Position numbers and translations under genes: made by a program. A stretch of 64,000 nt of DNA from Adenophora triphylla var. japonica (Eukaryota > Streptophyta > Magnoliopsida > Asterales > Campanulaceae), in NCBI GenBank assembly GCA_022495995.1, contig JAFEMH010002089.1:314520-378519 (forward strand), read 5' to 3'. The notes beneath the pieces were generated by a model. The model ran no database searches and was not told where the DNA came from. It saw only the letters and a list, made by a program, of their open reading frames with translations. Position 1 is the first letter of the stretch, and every line of letters starts with the position of its first letter. Below, in pieces: positions 1 through 8,345 of the stretch.

Positions 1-1119
1 CCTGGTGATTTGGCTGCTGTGCTAGAACGATTCCGACAGGATTTGGAGCAACGCGAAGCAGAGCGTGTTGAACGCGAAGAGCAAAGAGCAAAGAGAGGCG
101 GAATGCGCTGAAAGGGATAGATTGTTGACAGAGGCTTTGCAGGCTTTACAAGTTGGTATTGGCAATCTTGGGCAAATGCCAGATCGACAAGATGAACGTG
201 CCGAACGTGGGGCTTTTAATCTTCGTGGTCAGCCAGCCGGAGGTGATCCTATTTATGAACAATCTCCTAAAATTAAAGCTGATTTGCCTTTCTTTACTAG
301 TGAATTAGATATGATTGAGTTTTCTGATTGGCTTGAAGAAGTAGAAAAATATTTTGCTTTAATGAATATTCCAGCGGACCGACAAGTTCCTTATGTGGCT
401 TATAAATTGAGGGGTGGTGCATCTGCTTGGTGGAAGCAATTACGCACCCAAAATATTCGTAACAACCAACCTACGATTACCGAGTGGCCTGTGATGAAAC
501 AAGCCTTGAGGCAACGATTTTTACCCGCTGATTTTGAACAAAAACTATATCGGAAATTTTTGGAGTGTGTACAGGGTATCAAATCTGTTGGTGCTTACAC
601 GAATGAATTTCACTCTTGGTCTGCACGTAATGATTTGTGTGAGTCGGATGCACAGTTAACTGCTACGTTTATTTCTGGGCTTCGTGTTGATATTCGTAAT
701 CAGGTTGAGTTGACACCTATTCACTTTTTGGATGAGGCTATTGATCGGGCTTCCACAGTTGAACGTCAGTTTACTACTCTTGGGAGCGTTGTTTCTTACT
801 CTTCTGTTGGTAATGCGATTATGGCCAAAGAGCCAACACAAGGTGTGGGTTCTAAATCCGTTGTAGCTGGTCACCCTAATCCGGTTGTTGTTTCGGCTAA
901 GAAGCCCGCTGCTCCTGCTGCTGGTGGTCCACAGAATGCAAATCCTTATGCCAAAAATTATGGCACGAAGTATTTTAATGTGGGGAGGAAGACCATATTT
1001 CTAGTGGTTGCCCCCTCAGAAAGAATGTTAATGTGGTAGAGCGTGAGGATGGTGATGATGAGGCTGATGGTGAGGTCGTTTATCTCGACCATAATGGGGA
1101 TGCTGATGACTGCGGGGAC
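1..1119 (+). pseudogene. Ty3/gypsy gag (capsid/nucleocapsid), broken
   Basis: Retrotransposon Gag, which packages element RNA into virus-like particles. A retrotransposon-gag domain is visible around 280-790: the reading near 300-440 contains WLEEVEKYF and LRGGASAWW, and near 520 RQRFLPADFEQ, all typical of gypsy capsids. The gene enters from the left edge of the window. Positions 1-85 read in frame 1 and the remainder in frame 2, so there is a frameshift near 80-100. A zinc knuckle would lie at about 960-1010: its first Cys is replaced by Tyr, and one base appears to be lost before the second Cys (near 970), after which the frame runs to a stop at 1037-1039. Past that shift another frame continues towards the protease, interrupted by the hAT insertion at 1120. 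Gag identity is clear; the clade is not certain. Confidence 0.85.
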
Positions 1120-1485
1120 TAGGGACCGGAACCGGAAAACCAGACCGGAATCGAACCGAAAAAACCCGGAACCGGACCGAACCGGGGAGAAAACCGGAAC
1201 CGAATGAACCGGATCGGAGTCAACGACGGGCCGGTTAAGGGTTGCCATTTTGGTGAATCGGACCGGAAAAAACCCGGAATCGAATGAAAATTCCTTGGTT
1301 TTCAAGAGAACCGGCCCGGAACCGGACCGAAAAAGCCCGGAACCGGACCGAACCGGGGAGAAAACCGGAACCGGATGAACCGGACCAGAGTCAATGACGG
1401 GCCGGTTAAGGGTTGCCATTTTGGTGAACCGGAACCGGCAGTTTTCGGCCCAGAACCGGATCGAAACCGGTTTTGGCCATCCTTA
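1120..1485. mobile_element. hAT-type MITE, ACCGG-rich
   Basis: A 366-bp non-autonomous element inserted in the gypsy gag-pro gene. It is flanked by a perfect 8-bp duplication GCGGGGAC (1112-1119 and 1486-1493), the hallmark length for hAT transposases. Its ends are imperfect inverted repeats (TAGGGACCGG on the left; the right end read in reverse is TAAGGATGGCC). Removing the element and one duplication restores continuous retrotransposon sequence. The interior is almost entirely ACCGG/CCGGA-type motifs and contains an internal tandem duplication. No transposase is encoded, so it must have been mobilised in trans. Confidence 0.8.
1141..1433. repeat. 171-bp tandem duplication inside the hAT MITE
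   Basis: The block beginning near 1141 recurs with an offset of 171 bp (for example CCCGGAACCGGACCGAACC at 1165 and 1336). Both copies contain a stretch ending GGGCCGGTTAAGGGTTGCC. The copies differ by scattered substitutions only. Confidence 0.85.
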
Positions 1486-1493
1486 GCGGGGAC

Positions 1494-2225
1494 CATGAGT
1501 CATATATGGTTCGTAAACTTTTGTTGCCTACTCCCGTGGAAGAGGTTAATCGTGCTTGACATAATATATTTCGTACAATGGGTAAGGTCAATGATATGGT
1601 AGTACACATTATTATTGATAGTGGAAGCAGTGAGAACTTGGTCGCACGTGGTTTAGTCAATAAACTCAAGCTTGAGGTGCGTAACCATCCATCTCCTTAT
1701 TTTGTTGGGTAGATCAATGCTACGGGCTCTTTGAAGGTAACACATCAGTGTATCATTCCTTTTTCTATTGGCAACTATGTAGATGTGATTACGTGTGACA
1801 TTGTGGATATGAGCGCTTGCCAGTTGTTGCTTGGGAGGCCATGGCATTTTGATGTTGGGTGTATGCATTGTGGGTGGACTAATTTGATCAGTTTTATGAA
1901 GGATGGAGTCAAGTTTAATCTTTGCCCATTGAAAGCTAAAGGAGTACACGGTAGTAACGGGGCCATGAAAGGGATTATTTCCTTGTTTGTTCCAAAACCT
2001 TTTCTTTCAGGGACTGTAACACATGGAACTAAGAAAAGCAAACCATCCGTTCATAAGAAGGCACCAGTACAAGCAGCGAGAAGACCCAAGAAGGAAGTTT
2101 CATGCAAGAGACGTGTTCCTTTTTCAGCACATGATTCCGGGATGAATCATTTTAAAGAAGGGGTGTATGATGTAGCGAGAGCAACGAAGAACTTTGCTGA
2201 TGCTGAGGAATATCACCGGTCATGA
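1494..2225 (+). pseudogene. Ty3/gypsy aspartic protease, broken
   Basis: Downstream part of the same gag-pro polyprotein. The protease core is visible near 1605-1640 (LIIDSGSSENLVARG, with the catalytic D-S-G) and the second conserved block near 1800-1850 (CDIVD followed by LLLGRPWHFD). Just after the MITE the reading SYMVRKLLL matches the segment usually preceding gypsy proteases. In-frame stops occur near 1557 and at 1710-1712, so the polyprotein cannot be made intact. After the protease a basic tail ends at a stop at 2223-2225. There is no reverse transcriptase, RNase H or integrase before the non-coding 3' part. The element is either internally deleted or a gag-pro-only non-autonomous type such as TR-GAG; the sequence alone does not decide. 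Confidence 0.75.
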
Positions 2226-2345
2226 CTCGTGACCCCGGTCACGACTCGTGACGAAGACCTGCACGACTGCAACCAAGAAGACGAGTCATATCACGAGTGC
2301 AACAGCAAGGGCACGACTCGTGCCCCTTAGCACGAGTCGTGATGC
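2221..2345. repeat. cluster of CACGACTCGTG palindromes
   Basis: Right after the gag-pro stop there are several copies of the 11-bp palindrome CACGACTCGTG and variants (CATGACTCGTG, CACGAGTCGTG, CACGAGTG). The same motif occurs in two other LTRs in this window (9.8 kb and 20.6 kb). Confidence 0.8.
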
Positions 2346-2760
2346 GACGGAAAAAAACGAATCTGTTATTTTCTTTCCTGTTTTTAATAGAATTAATTAA
2401 GGTATTTTGGGATATTATTATTTACGTTTTCTTTAGGGTTTTCAGCAGTGGTAAGCTAGTATAAATACTCTCTTTATTTGTTTGTTTTGGAGAGTTGAAT
2501 TTTGATAAATTATTTTGATCGCTTTGCAATTGTGAGTCTTTCTTGACTTGTTGAAGGTGGATTCCTTCGAGAGGGTGGATTCCTTCTATTCTTCGAGGTT
2601 CTCATCTTTGAGGTGTTAATCTTGCCAAATCCTAATTCGTGGATTCGAATTGGGTCAATTGATCGTTGTTTCGATTAATTGCCTATCCGGTTACTCTTTA
2701 TTTTATTCCGCTGCAGCCCTTTACATCAAAAACGTAGTGGTAAAGCTTTGGCCGATTGTA
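2346..2760 (+). other. probable 3' untranslated/LTR part of the gypsy relic
   Basis: No credible coding. A TATA-like TATAAATA lies at 2460-2467, and a short direct repeat (GGTGGATTCCTTC) occurs at about 2555-2590. The position after gag-pro and the palindrome cluster fits an LTR or 3' UTR, but no second LTR copy is in the window, so the boundaries cannot be set. Confidence 0.35.
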
Positions 2761-3764
2761 TTTATCGGTCTTCTCGAAATATTGAAAGCCTTAACATTTG
2801 AGTTGAGATACCATTGTTTGAGGAAATTCATTTTGGGAGAGGGAGAGAGGGTATTATATAAAGTTCAAACTGCAATTAGTAATGGTTTATCAACATTTTC
2901 TTTTAAGTATATGGAGTAGTTCATAAAGATCCGGTCTTAATGTATGTTTTTTCCTCAACCAGTTCATTATTCTATCGTTTAAATTCTAGAACTAAATATT
3001 TGTGTGTAAATGAGAGGCGAGAGACGAAGTCGGATGTATATATGTATCTTTTGCATGTGTTTATCGATATTATAAAAGGAGGGGGGACATAGTTCTTGGG
3101 TAAGGATGGTGTAGTTGTTTATTTGGGAAACCATTCATTTTTCTAGCTAGACATATTTATAACCTAACTTTGCCTTCTTTTTTTTCGCGATCTTCTTACT
3201 ATGATACATTGCAGTTGGTCTATCAGAACTTGGTGAGCTCCGGATAGAACATGAATTTGCAATGGTCGAGCATGCCAAGTAATGTCGCTTGGTTGTGGCG
3301 AGATCGTCTGGAATGAATATAATAAAATTGTTGTAAATATCATCTTATCTTATGGTATAGTGTTTCATTGTTTGCTTTATTATTTTGATGAATTTTGGAA
3401 TATTGGGGAGATTTTAATGTTGTTTATCTTTATATTTTTTTTGCTTGATCACCGTGTATACCGTCCCATGGACATTTGAGTACTAGTACTTATTAATTTA
3501 TTAATAAAGATGAGTTTTTCTGTCAACAATTTAATCATATATGGAGTGATAACTTACCATTCAGTCAAGGAAAAAAACAGAGAAGATAACAACTGCAGCA
3601 AAATTAATGAAGACAAAAATTAAGTTATGGTTTTGATAATTATCTAAAATTATTAGAAAAGATGAACAATAAGGATCAATCAAGCACAAGAATAAATAAA
3701 CAGAAAATATCCAATTTTATTATACCATCTCTCTATTTCATTTTGTTAAAACATAAATGACAAA
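2761..3764. other. AT-rich intergenic stretch, one possible terminal exon
   Basis: Mostly AT-rich DNA without a clear gene. The only item of note is the short splice-acceptor-preceded reading at 3215-3282, listed separately. An open frame over 2650-2919 has no recognised family and is treated as chance. Confidence 0.4.
3215..3282 (+). pseudogene. possible last exon of an unidentified host gene
   Basis: A pyrimidine-rich tract ending TTGCAG is followed by an open reading (SELGELRIEHEFAMVEHAK) and a stop at 3280-3282, then AT-rich 3'-UTR-like sequence. The composition looks like a real exon rather than random AT-rich DNA, but I do not recognise the family and find no upstream exons. It may be a captured or isolated fragment. 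Confidence 0.2.
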
Positions 3765-4307
3765 TGAACGATATAAATCGAGATACGAACTGGGCTTAGT
3801 CCGGGCAAGGCCCAAATGGATTGATCCCTAAACATAATCCAACAAAGTTTAATATATGAGGAAGGGTCATCTCGGCACACATACGAAATGCAGCTTATAC
3901 AATCCTATTCTAATATAGACTGTGGACAGTTATAATTCCCTTGGGATTATAACTTAATCTCACACAGTTTCCTTATCCGGCAAGGAACATATTTAATCCT
4001 CACAGGATTAATATCTTATCTCTTAGCAATCCAATTCAACATGGATTATACATTGCTAGGCCTATAAATACAAGCCATAATTCATATATTTTGGTATGCA
4101 ATCTTTTAACTCTAAACTCCTGTCAAATTGATTTCTCTCTCTATAAACGCAAATACTTATTCTCACGCCCGAGGGTTTTCGCGGGGAACACCCCCGCGCT
4201 CTAACGGTGTCTGTTTTGCAGATCGTCCGTTCGTTCGTCCAGGAATCCAACGCCGCGTTTCCGACTGATCAGGTACCCTCGGTACCGCTCATTTTTTTGG
4301 TGCATCA
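3765..4307 (+). repeat. LARD 5' LTR
   Basis: A 543-bp LTR beginning TGAACG and ending GCATCA. A TATA-type CTATAAATA near 4061-4070 is a likely promoter. Downstream is a GC-rich block with the inverted repeat GCGGGG / CCCCGC near 4175-4198. Only scattered differences separate it from the 3' copy. Confidence 0.85.
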
Positions 4308-4384
4308 GTTTGGTTTCATTGCCGGGGACGAGAGCAGACGGATGACAATGATGACAATGGAAATACTCAAGCGGCGAACTTGCA

Positions 4385-4735
4385 ATTCAGATATCTCCAA
4401 ATCCAAATCCAAGCGAATTAAGCTGCTGAGCTTGACTGAGATCTTACCTTTTGATTTTGTCTACCAATCTCCGGCCATGGAAAAACCCAACAGGGTTATC
4501 ATAAATCCAATCAGAGACCTTCAGACGACGACATAGAGACCATGGATAAATCCAAGCGACTTGAGCTATCCAAATCCAAGCGACATAAGCTGCTGAGCTT
4601 CAGCGAGGATGTCTCTACTTATGAGATCTTATCTCTTGATTCTGTCTACCACCCATCTCCTGCCATGGAAAATCCCAATCGATGTTATCGTAAATCCAAT
4701 CATCGACCTTCAGTCTACTACTACATGGAGACCAG
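4385..4735 (+). repeat. diverged two-copy tandem segment in LARD leader
   Basis: Two copies, offset by about 167-188 bp, share a reading with SKSKR, KLLS, VY and SPAME blocks (CTGCTGAG at 4423 and 4590; CCATGG at 4475 and 4663). Each remains mostly open. I do not recognise a family; it could be captured coding sequence that was duplicated. Confidence 0.5.
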
Positions 4736-4784
4736 GGCAAATCTAACTCCGGAGCCGGACCGTCTGGATTAAACCGTCTCCGAA

Positions 4785-5092
4785 AAATCATTGGCATCAG
4801 GCTTATCAAGCTGAACGATCTGAGCCGGCCGACGGGAAAATTTCGCCGGAACAGACTAAAGAGGAAGCAGCAAGGAAGCTCAAGATTGGAATTTACTTTG
4901 CAACATGGTAGTCTTTGAATTTGGTATTCAATATTTATAACAAGAAGGTGTTGAATGCTTTTGCTTATCCATGGTTGACTTCTACAATCTCTCTTGCTGC
5001 TGGATCACTCATTATGTTGATTTCATGGGCTATAAGAATTACTGAAGCACCAAAAACTGATCTTGACTTTTGGAAATCACTTTTACCTCCTG
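4785..5092 (+). pseudogene. captured glucose-6-phosphate/phosphate translocator fragment
   Basis: The plus-strand reading contains KIGIYFATW followed after a stop by LNLVFNIYNKKVLNAF, YPWLTSTISLAAGSL and APKTDLDFWKSL. This is the first part of the mature plastid-envelope glucose-6-phosphate/phosphate translocator (GPT, drug/metabolite-transporter superfamily), which exchanges hexose phosphate for phosphate. About 100 residues are present of a protein of roughly 390, starting near the end of the transit peptide. A TGG codon is now TAG (4909-4911). Similarity ends at CCT|GTGAAT (5089-5094), which looks like an exon end with a GT donor, so genomic DNA may have been captured. Lying between the LTRs, it is a transduplicated, non-functional fragment. 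I am confident of the family, less so of the paralogue. Confidence 0.75.
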
Positions 5093-5641
5093 TGAATATG
5101 GGAAGCCTTAATCTGATGTGTAGCCATCAGGAAGCTATAATAACAGGCCCAGATGGCTTTTGGGGCAGTAGCGAGCAGAGGGTATAGATCGCAGGCTCTA
5201 TTTGATCTTGAGCTCATCCTAAACTCGAGCCGAGAAAGGCAGCCAAACAAAGGAGGACAATCTCCCTACTTTCGTGAGTAAGTCTTGGTTCAACAACATT
5301 ACAGAGGGAGATTTTAATGCTCAAGTTTTTCACTCTAACATGTATGTATTATCATTAATTGAAATTAACACAAATTGTATTCACATCTTCAACAGAAATA
5401 ACACAACAGCGTTCGTGAGACGAAGAAAACTCATAACCAAACTCTGTAATTCAAAGCTGGCAGTACGGAACCTTAATCTCTACTCGTCTGCAATTGCCGT
5501 CAAATCACTTTTCAGACCACGTTGATGATGACTCCTTTCAACCGCAAACAAGCTCCGGTGCAAGGTTTCCTGTGCATATTCCGAAGCTTTGAATTCAAGC
5601 CAAAGCTCAACAGTCTAGCGAGAAGTCTTGGCAGGCTATTA

Positions 5642-5722
5642 TCTTGCGTCGTTATGGAGTACGGTTCCGGTGGCGATTTGCATTCTCTCCGCCATAAACA
5701 ACCGCATAAACGCTTCTCTCTC
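5642..5722 (+). pseudogene. captured AGC-type protein kinase fragment
   Basis: The reading SCVVMEYGSGGDLHSLRHKQ then PHKRFS matches the hinge region after kinase subdomain V of plant AGCVIII kinases (the D6PK/KIPK type), which normally read VMEYCxGGDLHSLRxxQPxKRFS. Only about 27 residues are recognisable; neither the ATP-binding lysine nor the catalytic loop is present. It is therefore a non-functional exon piece inside the LARD, a second gene source besides the translocator fragment. Confidence 0.6.
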
Positions 5723-6155
5723 TATTATGCTAGGAGCATTTAGCTTCAGGTTATACAACTCTATTACATTCAGCTCTGGTGACCAGCAGTCTCTATCTGC
5801 TACGAGTATGTGTTTCTTCGCAATGGCAGGAGCTTGTTCAAGTTCTGCTTGCACACCCTAAGTTCGCATGAATATCCATCTTCAGATCAAGCTCTCTGAT
5901 CAATGTACTACTAATTCCTGCACGAGTTCAAGTCCTTCTGCTGAAGAGTCAGTGAACCATTTTTTTGACATTTCGAGGCTTCGTTACAGTTCCTTCATTC
6001 TCTGTGCCAGCAAAAGCTGTTCCGTGAATGAGTAGTCATAAATGAGGAACTATGTAAAAAAGGGGGTGTTCTTTTACTGGCTCAAAGACATCATGAAGTT
6101 GCATATTTTACCATCATTTAAGGAGTCCTTCCTTATGGCTTCCATATACAGGCTG

Positions 6156-6272
6156 AAGGCCGAAGTTCTATCTATTTTATTGTATCTCTGTGAAGTTGAA
6201 AGCATGTTATACTTGGATGAGATTGCCGCCACCCACGTAAGCTTGGGTCTAGCTCGGTCTGTTGCATTGGAG
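6156..6272 (+). pseudogene. possible captured nodulin-homeobox-like fragment
   Basis: The plus-strand reading AEVLSILLYLCEVES, LYLDEIA and LGLARSVALE resembles, from memory, a conserved N-terminal part of plant nodulin-homeobox (NDX) proteins. It is followed by unrelated sequence. The assignment is tentative; what the sequence shows is an open, protein-like stretch of about 39 codons in the LARD. Confidence 0.3.
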
Positions 6273-6781
6273 GACCGAATGCCCCAATCGATCGAGCAAA
6301 AGAACATAATTGGGTGGTCAACGGAGCAGCGTGCCTCCTCACCTGAACTAACGTGCCAGCTCACAATCAATTCGTTAACCACAACTCACTGCCAAATACA
6401 AATAGTTAGCTGAGCTTGACAAACCTTTACTAGATACAATCTGGAGAGAAAGACCGAGCAGTCAATATGCCCTCCGGTCAGGCTCAAAACAAGACCTCGA
6501 ACTAAACCAACTCACATGTCAAGTACTATAGCTGGATGAAAACACTTGCATGACGAGCACGAAGATATGCCAAGAGCCGTGTTGAGAACCATCAATACAT
6601 TCATGAGAATGACAACAATGACACAGTTCTTTCTGTTCCAGATATAGCCCCTCATCTCGTCAGCGGCTTGACCTTGACTTGAGACAAGGAGAGCTGCAGG
6701 ACGTAAATGAACTAGCAAGACAAAAAATGAATAGCAAGACAAAAAGCGTGGAGCTCCTTCCTCGGTATAGATAGATAAAAG

Positions 6782-7420
6782 AATGATAGCCTAAGCGTCA
6801 TGACGAGGAAACCCCCCGGCTCATTGACCTTATCGGCAAAACATCGCCTAAAGCGTCATGACGAGGAAACCCCCCGGGTCATCGACCTTATCGGCAAAAA
6901 CATCGCCTAAAGCGTCATGACCAGGAAAACCCCCGGCTCATCGACCTTATCGGCAAAACATCGCCTAAGCATCATGACGAGGAAACCCCTCGGCTCATCG
7001 ACCTTATCGGCAAAACATCGCCTAATCGTCATGATGAGGAAACCCCCCGACTCATCGACCTTATCGACAAAACATCGCCTAAGCGCCATGACGAGGAAAC
7101 CCCCCGGCTCATCGACCTTATAGACAAAACATCGCCTAAAGCGTCATGACGAGGAAACCCCCCGGCTCATCGACCTTATCGGCAAAACATCGCCTAAGCA
7201 TCATGACGAGGAAACCCTCCAGCTCATCGACCTTATCGACAAAACATTGCCTAAGCATCATGACGAGAAAACCCCCCCGGCTCATCGACCTTATCGGCAA
7301 AACATCGCTTAAGCGTCATGACGAGGAAACCCCCCGGCTCATTGACCTTATCGGCAACACATCGCCTAAGAGTCATGATGAGGAAACCCCCGGCTCATTG
7401 ACCTTATTGACAAAACATCT
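6782..7420. repeat. 57-59 bp tandem array, about 11 units
   Basis: The unit contains GTCATGACGAGGAAACC, then CGGCTCATCGACCTTATC and a CAAAACATCGCCTAA tail. Unit starts fall at 6797, 6855, 6914, 6971, 7028, 7085, 7143, 7200, 7257, 7315 and 7372. Most units are 57 bp (19 codons), so several frames stay open over many units. With 58- and 59-bp units mixed in, no frame is open throughout, and I treat the ORFs as by-products of the period. Confidence 0.9.
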
Positions 7421-7564
7421 GAGACCTATGTGCGAGTCAGCTTCCTCAACATAGGTAGATAAGAAGACAAATACAGTCATCATGTCGAGGAACATCCCTC
7501 GGCCCAGTAACCAAACAAAAGATATACTAAAGCAATAAATGAAGACAAGGAAGTCCTCCAGGTT

Positions 7565-8345
7565 AGGATCCGGGATGTTGACTTGTTGAGTTGAGCTTTC
7601 TCCTCGACATTGGTCCCCTCGGCCTGCACCTCGGCATCAGCCTCATCGTCTTCCTCCGGGTCAGGATTCGGGATGGGGACCTGTTGAGTTTGAGCTTTCT
7701 CCTCGACATTGGTCTCCTCGGCCTGCACCTCGGCATCAGCCTCATCGTCTTCCTCCAGGTCAGGATCCGGGATGGTGACCTATTGAGTTTGAGCTTTCTA
7801 CTCGACATTGGTCTCCTCGGCCTGCACCTCGGTATCAGCCTCATCGTCTTCCTCCAGGTCAGGATCCGGGATGGGGACCTGTTGAGTTTGAGCTTTCTCC
7901 TCGACATTGGTCTCCTCGGCCTGCACCTCGGCATCAGCCTCATCGTCTTCCTCCAGGTCAGGATCCGGGATGGTGACCTATTGAGTTTGAGCTTTCTCCT
8001 CGACATTGGTCTCCTCGGCCTGCACCTCGGCATCAGCCTCATCGTCTTCCTCCAGGTCAGGATCCGGGATGGTGACCTGTTGAGTTTGAGCTTTCTCCTC
8101 GACATTGGTCTCCTCGGTCTGCACCTCGGCATCGGCCTCAGAGTCTTCCTCCAGCTCAGAATTCGGGATGGTGACTTGTTGAGTTTGTACTTTCTCCTCG
8201 ATATTGGTCTCCTCGGCCTGCACCTCGGCATCAGCCTCATCGTCTTCCTCCAGGTCAGGATCCGGGATGATGACTTGTTGAGTTTGAGCTTTCTCCTCGA
8301 CATTGGTCTCCTCATCCTGCACCTCGGCCTCAGCCTCATCGTCTT
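7565..8345 (-). repeat. 99-bp tandem array coding an acidic 33-residue repeat on the minus strand
   Basis: About eight 99-bp units (33 codons), continued as a partial unit after the solo LTR at 11189-11260. On the minus strand one frame reads a strongly acidic repeat: IPDPDLEEDDEADAEVQAEE followed by TNVEEKAQTQQV. Substitutions between units are mostly conservative in that frame. Some units carry TAG in place of CAG (for example near 7979), a change consistent with C-to-T decay. The plus strand is also open (hydrophobic L/I-rich), a shadow of the same period. Whether the acidic repeat was ever translated is unknown; the host LARD runs in the opposite direction. Confidence 0.8.

Larger units (their letters stand above)
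5093..6789. other. LARD interior, mostly unassigned, patches of captured sequence
   Basis: A mixture of short open stretches without an intact gene. Two patches resemble host proteins and are listed separately (5642-5722 and 6156-6272). On the minus strand, 6512-6742 reads as a hydrophobic, membrane-like segment (VIVVILMNVLMVLNTALGI) with no family I can name. No gag, protease, RT or integrase motif is present in either strand. Confidence 0.5.

Noticed and set aside
958..1669. Several small ORFs on both strands over the ACCGG-rich block
   Set aside because: They are by-products of a short-period GC-rich MITE.
2650..2919. 89-codon hydrophobic ORF after the gypsy relic
   Set aside because: No recognised family and AT-rich composition; probably chance.
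5639..5854. Minus-strand 71-codon ORF opposite the kinase fragment
   Set aside because: Its C-terminal part is the complement of the kinase reading and the rest has no recognisable family.
6907..7454. Repeat-coded proteins over the 57-bp array, both strands
   Set aside because: Openness follows from a period that is a multiple of three; units of 58-59 bp break every frame, and starts and stops fall at repeat edges.
6782..8345. CRISPR-like arrays
   Set aside because: Units are contiguous tandem repeats without unique spacers, in a plant LTR element.
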